Notes: generated by a model not told the origin, from the letters alone. A stretch of 64,000 nt of DNA from Certhia americana (GCA_018697195.1 CM031858.1:109616944-109680943), one strand, 5' to 3'. Shown: positions 45,650 through 60,013, counted from the stretch's first letter. A program made the numbers and translations.

Positions 45650-48600
45650 GTTCGGTTACCAGCACATGGTTAGTGGCATTAAAATGGAACCATCTGGGCT
45701 CAGTAAAGCCCATGGGAACGAAGGACAAGGTCCTGCAATTCAGCCTCTCTCCTTTAGTGCGTCCCTTCATGTAGCTTAAAAATCCTTTCCAAATAATTTT
45801 TTTTTTCCAGCTTTGTCATTGATCTCTTAAATAAGATGTTCTCTGGCAACATGCCAACACATTCCTGTTCTCAAGACATGAGTCCCTTAGGACTCTCTTA
45901 CAGCATTTTTCTTTCAGAAGTTTTGGCGCATGCTGTAATGAAAAGAGAAACAATACACAACCTGATTAATAGAACTGCAGTTAACAAACAGTACCCTGAG
46001 GAATCAGCACTCTAATCATCAAGTAATGCCAGAACAACGTCTCCATCCCCATTTCCATCACTCTTTTTCTTCTCAGCTTTGCATAGTTTTAACTTGAGAT
46101 AGCTCTACCCATGTGCTGGGCTTATACAGATGACAAGTCAAGCTACAGAAGGAGAAAAAAGCGTCCCAGCACCACAGTTCACTGTGTGGTGGCTTCTCTA
46201 TGGCTATCACTCTAAGTCAAAAGGAACAACCTATCAGTGACATCTTTAGGAAGGGACCTGTTATGGATGTTGGTTTTATTTCTTTTTTTATCAGCAAAAA
46301 TTAAGAAGCGGTTGATAAAAAATATTGCACAACACAGCACAGGATGTCCCCTTGGAAAAAGAAAAATCGTGTTATGTGCTTTGCAATATTTTCCACCCCT
46401 TTTCTTTCCCCATGCTTTATAGTTTTTCCACAGAAAGCAGTTTTTCTTTTACCAGTGCTTCTTTCTTTTTCCACTTCATTATTATGGAAGATTTGTAAGA
46501 GGTAACTAAACTTGTCCTAGGTTCGAGACTAGACCCTTTTTGCCATAAAGACACTGTTGTGTTTGCTTCATCAGGGTTCTCTTGGTAGTTTCCTCAACAT
46601 GAAGGCAAGGACACTGTGCAAGGACCAGAAATTTATTTTCTTGTGAAAAGAGCTCAGCCTGGCATGAGAGGCAAGTTTCATTCTAGTGGGAGTTTCTGTA
46701 AATCGCATCAGTCATATAGGGGAACATATGTAATTACAAGGTGAGTGATAAATTAATCATCCTGTCATAAGTGAATACGCTGGCAAACAGCAAGGCTGAC
46801 ATGCTCCTACTAATTTATTTTTTATGGGTACAAGCAGTTTAGTTTTTGATAACTCTGGTTAAAGTTGGAGTTTAGACTGCAGATGACTAACCACAAAAAC
46901 AGCAGGATGTCTGTAGGAATGAAAAGAGAATGCTCTGTATTTTTGAAGAATATTTTTCTTCCTTCCAGAATGATTTCAGAAGAAGGGGCCCTACCTGATA
47001 CTAGGCAAAAGCTTTTTTTTTTTTTTTTTCCCCAAAAGCAGGCTGCTCATGAGGTCAACAATCACAAGCTATATATCACTCCTCAGAAGTACCAGCTGGT
47101 TCCTGTGCCTCCTCACTTCTCTGGTTTCCACTGTCTCCAAATGTCAAGCTCTTCCAGGCCCTTACTTCTGGAGTGGTCCATGGGCACTACCATGAAGAAG
47201 TCAATGCTACCTCTTCTGACTGAAATTCAAAAAAACTGTCTCAGATCCTAATTGGTTCAGATGAGGAAAGAAAGGAAGTAACATCCTGTCCTCATCTGGA
47301 GTGCTGTGTCCAAACCTCAAGGACTGCAGACACGTCCTTCAGTTTGCCAATTCTCCTTTCTGAGTCTGAAGGAGATCCATAATATACAAGTGAAAAATCT
47401 GTTTTGGTGTAGGAGCCACAAAGTGAATGTTTACCCTGTGTTTGAACAGCTGATTCATCTCAGCAAGAGGAGTTCCATTTTTAGACCCACTACTCTAGGC
47501 AGTAGCCACCCTGCTCCAGCCACTGAGCTAAAACTGATCTTAGCGAGCATGGTGTCCTGTTTGAAAATAGCACAGTTACCTTCAAAGAGAAATTACATGC
47601 AAAGCTACAGCAGAGTGGGTCTACAGGAGAATTACGCAAGCTCTTCAGAAAAAAAAGGACAGTATGTATTCATTCCTTCGAAAATTTGAGACCAAAAAAA
47701 CCCGATGTCTCCTTAGCAAAGAGCCCTGTGAAACAGGATGTCCAGCAAACACAGTCCTGAGTAGGCACAGGGGTAGCACATGTTTAATGTCAGCTACAGT
47801 TTAAAACACAGAGACTGACACAAAAAACATTATTTCAGCCTTGTTTGTTCTTGAGTTGCTGCTTCCCTTGGAGACTTGAGTATAACATATTGAGAATACC
47901 AGCCCATTGTAAAGCAGGTATATTGAACTGCCAACGGATTTGCTTTTCTATACATTGCTGCTTTCTGTTTCTGTTTTTTTTTTGTATGACAGTCTGTGGC
48001 CATCACTGCCTGAAAGTGTATCCTCTCTCCCTGCACACAGCCTTCCCTTCTGTTGTTTTTGCAGCTCATGTTTCTCACAATCCCTCCATTCATTCCATTT
48101 CTTCCTTTTACTTGAGTTTACACCAGGCGATTCCTCTAATTGTCCCCCTTCCCTGCTCCTGTTAAATGCTTAGTTCATGTTCTTTCCTCCTACTCAGTTA
48201 CAGACATGGGTCCCCACACAACTCTGCCCTTCTTCTGTCTCCTGTTCCTTACATGATTCTCCCTGGTGAACATTTTCTACTTAAAATAATCAAAATTTTC
48301 TCCTACATAAGGAGGCCTTTGCTCCTCACACTTCTAAGAATGTACATACTGTGTACTACCACCTTCTCCTCACAGCTGACAAACTATATCTCCTTCCCTT
48401 TCTGTCTGCATTCCAAACATTAACTAGATATTCTGTTTCCTGGTTTTTCTGTGCCTTTCCATTGTTTCTCCTCAAAACTCAGTATAAATAATTTCTGCCA
48501 GAGGTTCACCCTTGATATTTAATAATTACCTTGGCAACTCAGGCTTGTGTCTTCCTCCACCCTTTGGTGCTGCTTGGCCACTTTTGCCTGAGAGAGTGGG

Positions 48601-51600
48601 ACATATTAGGTTGGAAAAGATAGAAAAAAATAGGGAATTTATCAGTGGAAGAAGCAAATGGTACCCTCTGAAGGGTCTAAACTCTTTAAACCATTTTATA
48701 TACTCTTCCTTCTTTCTCCCAAAATAAATAATTTCAAAAGACTAGGGTAGGACTTTATTTTCTGACCCCCTGAGAGCAGAGATCCTCAGGGTACTCTTGC
48801 AGGCAGAGCCACCCCAGGGTGCAGAGTCTAAGTATGGAAAGGAAAGGCCAGTTCGTCAGGATCCTGATCAGACTCTGAGGATAAAAATCTCTGGAGGGGT
48901 TAGGCTGAGGTAGGAGCACAGAAGCTAAAGCTCAGTTCTCAAATAAGTAATTGAAATGTATAATTACACAAGAGCATTGAATAAAGGTTTCTGCTAATCT
49001 GTGATCCGATAATCTTCTTTCATTGCCACTTAGCAACAGAATTACAAACTGAGGATGGAAAGCCAGGTTGACTTAAAATTCCTCTCTTTGCTGGGCAGAG
49101 ATGAAAAAATGTCCCTCTCCGAGCAGGCACAACAGGTTTCCCAGCTACTGGGAATTGTGCCTTTCAGCACAATATAAGTACAGACACCTGAATTTCAAGT
49201 TGCCCAATTTCAGTTGGGCAAATACCATTGTTTTTAAGAATTAGTAAATTTTATTCACAGAAACACAAGATTAATTCAGTCACACATGTCCAAAAACTCC
49301 ATTAAAATCACACATCTTCAGAAGGGGAAATGTGGAAGAAGGGACCATTGGGCCAAAACTGCTGCACTGGAAATTATTCTTAACTGCTGGGTCAAACAGC
49401 AACAGTCATATTTTTGGAAGATCTACAGTGTCACAGAGATGCTCAGGAGGGGTTCAGGAGAATGGTATTCTTTAGTAATGGTCTGTACCCAGAGCCACTG
49501 GTCTTCGTTGTCCTATCTTTGAGGGGACATTTTGCACCCAACAGAGTGCCAGCATACCAGAGTCCTCTTTTACGTTCAGCTATTTTCATAAACATCAGAA
49601 AAGAGGTAAATTTAGGTGCCTGCTACCATGCTCTTTACATCTCAGCCTCTTCTCTCCATCTCCTTCTTACCTTCTTTTTCCTTCTTTTTCTTACCTTTTC
49701 CTGTGCTTCTTGACTACAGAGTTGAGCAGTCAACAGCAGATAAGGCAGCATCTTTTGCAGTGCTGCTGTGAGTTCTGGGACAGAGAGACAGCTCAAAGAC
49801 TTGCTAAAAGCTGCTTAACAACCACTCAGCCACGTCTTGGAGTGCCTGGTGAGACTGCATGGCCTGCTTGGCATTCAGTGGATTCTTCCATAGTCCAACT
49901 CAGATGCCTCTTCCTTTGCATGTGTCATGATCCCCAGAGACAAGACTCCTGTAAGGACAGCTTCCTCCTACCTTGAGCAGTTTGTTCCCTGTACTGTGGA
50001 AAGGATGGGCTCCCATCCCAGAAGTGCTGCCTAGCAGCAGAGGAGAGAGGGGATCTATTCCATCCAAAGGGCAAACGACCCAAGGGTGCTGTTAAATGAA
50101 AGTTTAAATTAATATTTACATTTTAAAAGGATTGAATTTGCTTTGCTGGGTTTATCTTCAGCCAAGGACGTGGCTTTTTTTTGTTTGTTTTGTTTTTACA
50201 GTAGTGTTTTTCTCTGAAACTGAGCAGCCAAGGCCTGCCTATGCAGACCCATGCACCCTGTTTAAGAGAGGCTCTTTGTACCACAAAACGGCTCTGCTCC
50301 TGTTTGCTGGAGTTCTTCATTCCTGACCAAACAAAACACAGAGGTCTGTCCAAGGGGCCTGCAGAGTTCCATGGCTGCTGGTAACCTGCCATGGGCCACG
50401 GGATTGTGTCCCCTCAGGAAAGTGTTGATCAGTGGGTGAAAAGGAAGCACAGAGTAGGGCATTCTTATCTCTACTGTTTTGGGTGGCTGTGTGCAAGGAA
50501 CATCCAGAGGAGTTCTGGCTTTCAAAAGAGCCCAGGGAGTGGTTTCTCAAGGCAATTACATCAGTGCTGGTAGATGTCATGAGAGCACTTATGGACTTGT
50601 GCAGGAAATAAATCCACCATCCACAAGCCAGCTGGATGTATGCAGCACACAGTTGTGATTGCACTTCAGGCAGAGGAGGTAAAAAGTCTCATAAGCCATG
50701 TACAACTCAATGCTTTCCTGCACTGAGAGCTCCCCAACTTCTGCATGGCAACCCTGGGTGTAAAAAAAAGACAAATCGCTCAACGAAAAGGAGTGTGACT
50801 AGCAATTACACACTTCTGCTATTTACAGCCTTCCCCACATAACAGCACAAAGAAAGAGCAAAATTAGTACGTGTTCCTCTTTTCATGTGACTTTTTGTAC
50901 TTTGTGGAGAAACTTCAATATACTCATGAAGCTGATACTAATAAAAGATCTACAGTTCTGTCTATAGTCAAATATTCCCCAGATAATAGTCGTGGGCTGC
51001 AGTTATTTGCTGTTTTTTCCCACCTCAGGCTATACTTCTTTCATCAGTTTTCAAAGACTAAAGAACATGCTTGCTGAGTATCATCTTTAAAGAAAAAATT
51101 AAAATTTACTTTTTCCTTGCCACCAAGAGCCAAATAGTTAATGATGTCAAGCTCATGATGATTGTAAATCATCAGTACACAGCAGTAGCCAACACTGTGA
51201 TGAAGTCCAATACTGAGGACAGAGGGAATCTTTTAAATTGCAAGAAGGAGAGCAGAGCAAAGAAAGTCATTCAGAGCGCATGAGTCTTTTGTCCTATGTT
51301 AAGGAAGAATGCTAGTTAGCAAGAGTAGGCAAGGATTTTGATCTGATATTTCAAAGCCTTTTGAAGCATCCAAGCAATTTTAAGGACTTGTCTATTTGGC
51401 CATACTTGAGGGTTTACCAAGGCAGAATGAGAACATAAAGTGTGGCAACTGCTCTGCTAGGTGTGGACAAGCTGCTGGTCTCAATGCCTTCTCTGGCCTA
51501 CATGAGAGGGATTAAAATTCTTTTGAATCACGCTTAGAGGAGAAAATCAGAGAGATGAAGGGGATTAACCGAATTTAGTTTACCAGTACATATTTCCCTA

Positions 51601-54600
51601 AGCTGGTTTCCAGTGGCTCCAATATTATGGGCTAGGATGCACTTTCAGGAAGACATGGGATGCTGTGCACTGCATCGTGTAGCAGTGGAGGGACCATAGT
51701 GATGCCCTACAAACCGGGAGGGCGTTAACGGCCTCCAGGATCAGATGTGGCTCCCAGATCAGTTCTGCTAGAAGGCTGGGGTGACAAGGAGCAGGAGTGG
51801 TCTGGGAACTACTGTTAGAAGGGCAGTACAGCAATCACACTTCATACTTGCCCTCCACACCTCATGAGAGTGAGGAGTGGGAGCAATTCCCCAGTAGCTG
51901 CATACTCATCCAGCACTGTGGATCACTCCACTTGCAGAATGTTTGGGGTTTTTTTATAAAATACTTACAATCACTATGAGGACTCCAGGTTTGTAAATCA
52001 AGCTGTTGGAAGTCAGGAACTCAAACTTCCTTCCTCTTGGACCTGAGTACAGGCAATAATTGTTTTTTTTCTAACTCTAGCAGAGACCTAACTTGCTGCT
52101 GTAAGCCAGCTGCTGTTTCACCCCCCTGGACACTACAAACTGCATGACACATAGAGATCTGTTGGATAAGATGGTGGTTGCTCTGCTTGAGTTTGTCTTA
52201 AAGACACAACAGCCTCTGCTTTGCTATGATTATTGACAAATGCAGAAAAAGTCCAGAGATTAAACAGTTTCTCAGCAGTGGTATGTGGGGATCTATATAC
52301 TGTGCAGGCCAAGAAAGAGAAGCTAAAGGTTCTTCAGAAAGAATATGCACAAACATGGTGTAGGGATAAAATGCACCTCAACTGCAAAAAAGCAGATTCT
52401 GTAATAGCTGTGGCTGTAGATCTAGAACAGTGGCACAAGAATCATAGATACAGCTAAGTTGTCGGCTAAGCTGATATTTACTTTATTTTTGTGGTACAGG
52501 AGGTGTTCTGAGCCTAGTTCAGAGATAGTGAGAAAAGAAATTGCTATTTTTATCTGCAGCAACCATTGCATTGACCTGTTCACAAGCTGGCACTCTATAA
52601 ACCTGAGCATGTATCTGTTACGTGATTGGAATTCGGTCTCCCAGCTGGTGGCAGTTGGTAAAGGGGGATATAACCACAGAGGCTTAATCATGGAAAAGTA
52701 TACACACATTGCCTTTGTCCATCCATTTAAGCAGCAATCTGTGTTTGCCACTGTGTAAGGTACCTAGCAGTTCATGCGGGAAGCACACTTTATTGGAGAG
52801 TTTGTGAATTTACATACATAAGCAAGATTTTCCTTTACAATATACCAAAGAATAACAGTCAGTTAATCTCCTGTTGACTCATGTACCCCACTGTATTTCA
52901 AAGTGTGTGAATCATTTTTGTCTGTACAGCTCAGGAGGTGGGTAACATGCTGAGAAGCACTACTTCAAATCTGCTCCTATTTTGTTTAGTATGCCTTCAC
53001 CAAGTATTTCCTACCTGGATTGCAGAGCTAGTTTTCACATCTGCTACAGGAAGAACTGGCGAGATTTTTGGCTCAGAAAGCTAAAAAATTCTACGACTAG
53101 TGACTTGTCTGAAATAGTTATTACCACTTTTCTTTTGCTGGTTCCACATCACAAAAGTGTCTAGCCCTTGGGTTTTTCTCCCTGAAATGTTGGAGTATAC
53201 TCTATTCTTGCCCTTAAAATTTGAAGAAGAACAAAACTAAAAATAATAATAATAATAAAAAAACATAAAAAAGGAAAGACAGATGTTATTAATGCATTGT
53301 ACATAGGGTCATGATCTTCGTGATCTGTTCTGTCCCTTCCCTTTTGAAATACCTTTTTCTATTTATTCCTTACAAAATACAAAGCTGTTTCCTCTCAGAA
53401 AAAAATGTTTCCATTTTTTGGTTTTGTTAGACCAGTGACACTAGTAAATGTGCTTGGAAGCTGAAGCCAAAGTTCAGTGAAGCCCGTGGTGGATACAGGA
53501 ACTCTGTTTATGAGATAAAACGATTAATATAGCATTTCCTCAGAGCTTTTGGCAGGAAGAAGACATCAGTTCAATTAATAAAAAGAAAGGCATAAATGTG
53601 TCACCATCATTGTCTCTTGGTAACTCTCCACTCAACAGCATGCCCAGGGGATTTTATTGCAGGCCAGATGGGGATCTTATTACAAGGTGGGACACAGGGA
53701 CAGGAGGGTGATGTGATCTGGGTGGCCCCAGGCACATGACAGAGTGCAAAGGCACTGACAGCCACACCAGCCATAGTTCACATGGAAGCTGCATCCCTGT
53801 GAGTCCATGTGATGATCTACTTGTATCTACAATGATCTCCACTAAACAGAGACTTGAGAAATTCAAAAGACATTAACCAATGGCTAATTTGGCCCTGTGC
53901 AAATTTGCAGAAGTTTTTCAAGAGCCTACTCAGGCAGCCCTGCAGGATGGAAAAACAGGCATTTCCTCACACCTATTTGTATTCAGGTATCAGAATGAAG
54001 TGCCCTAGACTCAGCATTTTACAATCTTGAACAGCAAGATGAACAAAGTACATAGCTGCAATACCTTAGTAAATATATATAACCTAAGAAAAGATTATAA
54101 TTTAACTCTCCAGAACCTCTTTTGGTCATTACTGCTAGAGGAAGATTTTCATTGTCTTGTCTGCTCTAATTAATCATTTGATATCTTCAGTCTACTGAGA
54201 ACAAATTGATAATTGATGGAAATTAGCTTAAAAATATAATACACTCCCAAAAGAACCTTGCCAAGACCCTGGAAAACAGTGACCTCTCTTAAGGTTTCTT
54301 TTTGCTATTGAAACATTTGCATCATGCTGTATTGTGCATGTCTTCCTGTAAGAATGGCACAAAAATTTAAAATGCAAACCACCAAATCATTTTACTAATA
54401 AATAGATTGACCTTTAAAAACATTGATCTCATGGCAAGTTCCAGGAACTTATTAAGGAGCAGGAAATATTAAGGCTGGCACAAGGATATTCAGTTAGCTT
54501 TGTGCATAAACTGAATTAAGGGGTTTTTTTTAAATCACTCGTCTAGACTGATAGATTAGTATGTAGACATGAATACATGTTAAAATTGAATAACAGAAGT

Positions 54601-57600
54601 TTGTTTTTGAGAGATCACAAGGCCTATAGGGTAGCTAATGAAGTAGTAATGATCAGTGCCCAGTGACCTTGGAGTTTAAACGTTTCAGAACCTGCTGAGA
54701 TGAGCAGGTGCCAGGTGAACTCATACATTACAAATGCCCTACAGCAAAAATCATCTATTTATATGTTTCTTTTTTTGGACTTTGAGCTATGTCCCAGGAT
54801 GCTCCTTGGACACAACCTTGGAAATGATAAAATGCCCTGTGATTTTATACCTCAAGATCAACCCAACCCATCTGTATTCAAAATTGTTTGCTAACAGTAT
54901 CCACTTCCTGACTTTTGAAGCAACTGGTTTTGATTTAAGATACAAAATAAGGATGTTTTTCTTATTTTTCTGCATAAGATCAGTAGTGTTTCCTTACTTC
55001 CAAATAAATAGGCAGTGTTTGTCCTGTGAAAATCTGAAAGTGACCATTCACACTCACAACAAAGACACATTCCTCAGTGAAAATGAAAGCCTAAAAGGCT
55101 GATAAACATGCAAACACCACACATACCTGAAATGCCACAATTTTTTATACCATTCTTTACAAATTGAAATTCGAGCTCAAGCATGAACCTCCCTGAATAT
55201 GTTTATTAATTAGAAAAGCATTATCCCTGGCTTTGCAGAGAGGGCAAATGTTATATAATTAGCAAATAGTGAACACAACAGAAAATTTCTCAGTAGCTTC
55301 AAGCAGTTACTGCATTGAGCACTCTCCTTAAGTGCCAGAGCTCTGCCACAGCAACTCAGCTGGCAGACATCTGAAGTAGAACTCATAGAGTTCTTGACTC
55401 TAGTTCAGAAAATTCAGGTGAACTCCTTTGAGAGGTAAATCACAGGTCTTTTCCTTTAAGTCCCTATGGAATGTTACTCCAGAGAAGTGAAAAAAGGTTT
55501 CATATTCAGGTGTCTGTATTATAGAAAGGATTTTTTCAGAGCCCAAGAATTCGTTAATTCTTCAAACACTACTAGAGAATTCTATCCAGATTACTGAATG
55601 GCTTACCATCTATCAGGCCCTTTCATTCCAATGTCACAGGAGAAGCTTACAGGTTTTTGTGGTCAAAGTCAGGTATTCCAGCCTGTCTGAGTATTTTGTT
55701 ATGTAGAAGCAGTTGGCTTTCTGAATAAAGTCAAATAGAAGGGAATGCAGCAAAGAATAAGGAGCTTATCTATGTAAAACAAGCCTAAGTGTGTGGGACC
55801 ACATAGAAGAGAGAAAAATGCTGTAGCATAGCGGGAAAAATCCTTGACATAAACAAGAGTATTAGCAGGACATGTTTGCTCTTGACCTGAACACTGTAAT
55901 GCTTCCAAGCAGGGAACATGCTTTCATTAGAAATAGGAATTAATCCTAATTCTTTAGAGATGAACTTCAATTGATTTGGAATTCAGATAAGCCTCAAAGC
56001 ATTCACATATTTGAAGATTATCTAAATTTTTCCGTACCTGGGGGTCTCACACTTGTTGGCTCCCATAAAGGTGAGGTTACTGAGCACACCAGGGACTCTT
56101 GGCCATTCTCTTCTCCAGCACCCTAATAACCCTGTATGCTGGGTGGGCACTCCTTCTTCTGGGTTTCATGAGTTCCCTAGATTCCAGATGCTTGCACTGC
56201 CTCATACTATCTCTGTTTTAGCTATGTAGCCCTACAGCTTCTTCCACACCAGGATTCCTAAATATCTCTTTCTTCTCTTTGAGTTTTCAGTCACTCTGTT
56301 TTGTTTGCTCTTTTCCTACAAAAGGGCATTTATGCTACTGCTCTGTGCTAAGGCTCTGTGTTGCACTGCTTTTCCTGTGGCATGTATCCTGCTTGCAGTC
56401 TCTGTGAGCTGCCCTCTGTCCTGCTCTTCATGGCAGCTTCCCTCCTCTTTTAGAAGGCTCCACTTCCATCTCAGAGCTCAGCCCCTTTTCATTTCACCTT
56501 CTCTTGCTTCTTATCTGGGACAAAATTCAGTATATAAGTTTCAGAATCCCATTGCACAGAAAACATTTAACAACAGACAGACAACAGTCAATCAGTACCT
56601 GTTGGATGCTCAGCAGTTACCCATCCTCTTTCTCCTTTTCCCTCCCACAGTCATGCTTTGATTTTCTACCAAGGAAGAAACATCCTTCTCCACCAGCTGT
56701 TCCAAATCCCTGAGCCTTCACATACATTTTATGGAAAATATTACCACATTGTGATACTAAATTGAGGCTGTGATACTAAATTGGAGGGGGAAAGATCTAC
56801 CTAGCATTGCTGTCACTAGGTATAATAATTTTAAATTAGGTTTGCATGGATTTTAGTAGAATTCCTCATAAATTCTCAGTGCTACATGATCAGAGATAAG
56901 TAGATACTTTTTTTCTTTCTTTTAACTTCTCACTGAGTCCACCTGTATCTTGGAATTTACAGAAATAATCTAGTTGCGTGCAAAATGTGTGAATTGAGAT
57001 TCACAAACACATGAAGTCTAACTTCCACTCAGACTGGAGTCCCTGCTAGAAGTCAAAGAATCCCTGTCTGGGTTATGTATGGGATATTGAGAGTTAAAGA
57101 AAACAGCAAATGAAGGACAAGGAAAAAGAAATCATGTTTGGGTTAGACTTTTTCATGCTCATTATTCACTCTAAGAAGCAGCTGCGAAAAGGTCAATGTT
57201 ATAAAAGGGGGAAGCAAAATAATACGGACAGCTGAAATGTACTATCCCTGTAGACCTAATTTTTCAGAAACTGCAACTTTGCAGGGAAACCTAGAAGAAA
57301 ATTATTATTTTTTAAGTAACTGTGCCATAGGAGAGCAATTTCTCATGCAGACAAGTGCCAATATAATTAACTCCTTGGCGTTACTTCCTTGCAGAACAGC
57401 TGACAGCAAAACAGGACAGCCTACTTGCCCTAAAATACAGATCATTTCTCTTCCAGACATACAAAGCCTCATTGCTTCAGAGAAATATTCACAAATAATG
57501 AGAACAAAATAATAAAGTAACAAGTTGTTGCACAGATCTAAGAGCAGCATTTAACTTTGTAAGATCTGAATACAACCCACAAACATTAGATTGCAGCATG

Positions 57601-58860
57601 GTTTGTTGCCTCTGGTCACCTTGCACTGACTTTTACATGCAGGCAAAGTGTGTGTAGAATGTTACCTACGTATCAGCCTGCTTTGCTGTAAGGACAAAGG
57701 GCACTTTGATCCCAGTGCAGGAGATGACTGTATTATAGATTTTTTTCTCAAAAATCAACTTTGCTTAGAGAGAAAAACTGCATAACATAGCCTGAAGGCA
57801 TGAAAGTCCCTGGAGAATACCATCCATGATTTCTTTCTAAGACTTTCATCATAATCCTACTCAAGTTAAGGAGGAAAACTGGATTTTGTTAGAATACTGT
57901 GAAATCACTAAAAAATGAGTGCCAGCTCCTGAAAAGCATTGTTTAGGACGTGGGGAAAAGGAACTGGTAAATAGAGCTGTTTCTTTGTCTCTCAACTAGC
58001 ACAAGGTACAGTAATGGACAATTTATGTGATGCAGCTGAACAAACCCAGCTATACCATGCCATCTCCCCCAGGTGATTCCTCCCAGCTTAAGCTGGGGCT
58101 GAGTTCACCCCTGAAAAAAAACTTTGAAATGTTCATTTGTACACTTACAAATGTAGAAATGTGCAAATGTACATGTAACAATAACAATAAAGGTTTGGCA
58201 ACTAGAACCTTAGCCAGATGTTAACAAAAGCTACCTGTCTTTGCTGGCTCCTTCTAGGGTACATGGTACAAAAGAGGATTCGTTTTACTTTTCTGAGACC
58301 TTTAGCTTCCCCAGGGGGACAGCTCTCTACAGGACTTTTCCCAGTGACTAAGAGGAAACCTCAGTGTCTACCAAGGTTGGGCAAGGTGAATCATTAGAAA
58401 TTTCTGATGGGTGGCAGATTGTGTCCAGATCTCATCTAAGCTGGGTCTCAAAACAGAGACGTTGCTCCTTTCCAACAAGCAGGGAGACTGTTTGGGAATC
58501 CATCACTGCTTGAGCCAGACCATGAAGAAGCTCCATCACCCATATACTGAGTCTGCATCTGTATGTGGGATCTGATCCTCAGAAAGCACTGAATATACTG
58601 AGAAGAAACATGGGGCAGGTGCAGAGAAAGCATTGGGGCATTATCATGCACAACCTGAGGGCAAGATAAAGAAGTTCTCCTAGAACTGGTTGGATTTCTG
58701 GGCAAACAAAGGTCATTTGTGTTATTTTGTGGAGGGCTTTCAATGAGTGTAATCTCCCCAGGCAAGGGTCATGTTTGTGTCCGTTACTTATTTTCTTTGC
58801 TCTAGTGATCCTGCAGTCCTTCCATTGACTTCAATAGCAGTGCTATGCATGGACTGACTC
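45650..58860. other. DSG2-TTR intergenic DNA, part 2
   Basis: 13 kb with no gene, tRNA or CR1 that I recognise. Small features are a poly-T tract near 47012-47030, an (AAT)n run near 53239-53261 and a 20-bp tandem duplication near 56750-56785. A TATAAAAGGGG match at 57200 has no convincing gene behind it. Confidence 0.6.
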
Positions 58861-58871
58861 TAGGATTGGGC

Positions 58872-58888
58872 TATTTACTAAGCAAATA
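58872..58888. promoter_or_regulatory. TTR: Paired inverted FOXA-type sites upstream of TTR
   Basis: TATTTAC (58872-58878) and GCAAATA (58882-58888, reverse complement TATTTGC) fit the FOXA/HNF3 consensus. They lie about 85-100 bp upstream of the expected TTR start. Mammalian TTR promoters use HNF3/HNF1/HNF4/C-EBP sites at similar distances. Confidence 0.4.
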
Positions 58889-58922
58889 ATCAGAATCAGC
58901 AGTTTTGGAGTCATATGGGCAC

Positions 58923-58962
58923 CCAATAAACAGCCTGTTTTGTTGTTGGATTGGCTATAAAA
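58923..58962 (+). promoter_or_regulatory. TTR: TTR core promoter: CCAAT, FOXA-like site, TATA box
   Basis: CCAAT at 58923-58927 overlaps ATAAACA (reverse complement of TGTTTAT, FOXA-like). An inverted CCAAT (ATTGG, 58950-58954) abuts TATAAAA at 58956-58962. The TATA box lies 64 bp before the ATG, predicting a start near 58986-58990 and a leader of about 30 nt, like mammalian TTR. Confidence 0.75.
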
Positions 58963-59019
58963 TCCCAAATCCCCTCAGCTCCTGGCTGCCTGCACCAAGG
59001 CTCACTAACAGCAAGCAGA

Positions 59020-59088
59020 ATGGCCTTTCAGTCTGTGCTCTTTGTGTTCTTAGCTGGACTGATATTTTTCTCTGAAGCTGCACCACTG
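59020..59088 (+). CDS. TTR: TTR exon 1 (signal peptide)
   Basis: 69 nt, 23 codons, phase 0, then donor gtgagt. The same length as human exon 1 coding sequence. Nearly identical to the chicken signal peptide as I know it. Confidence 0.96.
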
Positions 59089-60013
59089 GTGAGTTTCTTT
59101 GTATTCAAACTCGATCATTAGAAGAATGATAATCTAGACTTCCTAGATGACTAGCATCCTCCTCACTCATGAAATTCCATAACCATTGGGCTTTGCTAGA
59201 ATGTGATTTCTGGGATTTTTTTTTTTTTAATAGTAGCATCTTCAGAATTCTTAAAACCTTTTTCTTTTCTTGCCATTTACCCACCTATTTTTAGGTATTA
59301 TGGAAGGGTCAGGGATCTAGGTGGTGTGACTTTTTTTTTTTATTTTGTTTCTATCTTATCATGACTCACATCCAGTATCCTCAATAAAGAGGCAGCTTTG
59401 CAAACAAGTGCTTCTCTAAAACACTAAAAAATATTTAGAGGTATGACTAAAGATTCCTTACAGTGTAATGAAGCCAAAGAGAGGGATATTCTTTCAGCCT
59501 TAGGATGTCATATGTATTTCTTTGTTGGCTTCCCTAGTTAACATACTTCGTCTCCACTTAAAAGAATTTACTATTTCTGTATCTGTCGTTTCATTATTAA
59601 GGTATAACATTATACCATTTTCCTAGGGCTATTTAGAGCAACTCTAAATATTGATCAAGCAATCTGTGTGTGTAATGAAGGTATCAGTGTAAAGTTCTAA
59701 GATATTTTGCTTAAGAAATTGATGTTTGGAAATTAGCTTTGAATAGCATTTGTCAGAGAACTTACTTTTAAGTGAATGGTAATTCTGCAATTTGAACCTA
59801 TCTTTTCTTTGGGAGAAGGTTTTTTGTAGTCTTGGTGAACAGTTCCTATACAACTTCTCCTCCTTTCCCCAAGGTCTCCCATGGCTCTGTTGATTCCAAA
59901 TGCCCTCTTATGGTGAAAGTGCTGGATGCAGTCAGAGGAAGTCCTGCATCTGATGTAACTGTTAAAGTTTTTAAACAGGCTGAAGATGGAAGCTGGCAGG
60001 ACTTTGCTGTTGG
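59020..60013 (+). CDS. TTR: Transthyretin, exons 1-2 (gene continues beyond the window)
   Basis: Secreted homotetrameric carrier of thyroid hormone and of retinol-binding protein. Exon 1 (59020-59088) encodes [20 protein letters not shown], a clear signal peptide, plus APL. Exon 2 (59874-60013, 140 nt) encodes [20 protein letters not shown] onward to WQDFAV and two bases of a Gly codon. Cys33 and Lys38 correspond to human mature Cys10 and Lys15 (hormone channel). Exon 2 is 9 nt longer than the human exon (131 nt), giving the longer, more hydrophobic N-terminus known from birds and reptiles. Exons 3 and 4 were searched for by their conserved EFGEIHEL and SPYSYSTT type segments and not found before 64000. 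Position just downstream of DSG2 matches the conserved order. Confidence 0.96.
59089..59873 (+). other. TTR: TTR intron 1
   Basis: 785-bp GT-AG intron with poly-T tracts near 59217 and 59331. The acceptor is ttccccaag. Confidence 0.9.
59874..60013 (+). CDS. TTR: TTR exon 2
   Basis: 140 nt. Encodes residues 24-69 and part of 70. Donor gtaagt at 60014. The acceptor position gives the long avian-type N-terminus. Confidence 0.96.

Noticed and set aside
45174..45779. ORFs on both strands through the polypurine repeat
   Set aside because: They run through an N gap and simple repeat (Lys/Glu/Arg or Phe/Leu/Ser runs), with flanks in CR1.
52422..52758. Overlapping ORFs of about 100 codons on both strands
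   Set aside because: Neither resembles a known family. Coincident open frames on both strands suggest chance.
57200..57512. TATAAAAGGGG followed by a 91-codon ORF
   Set aside because: No homology, no splice context and an antisense ORF of similar length in the same place. A chance TATA match is likely.
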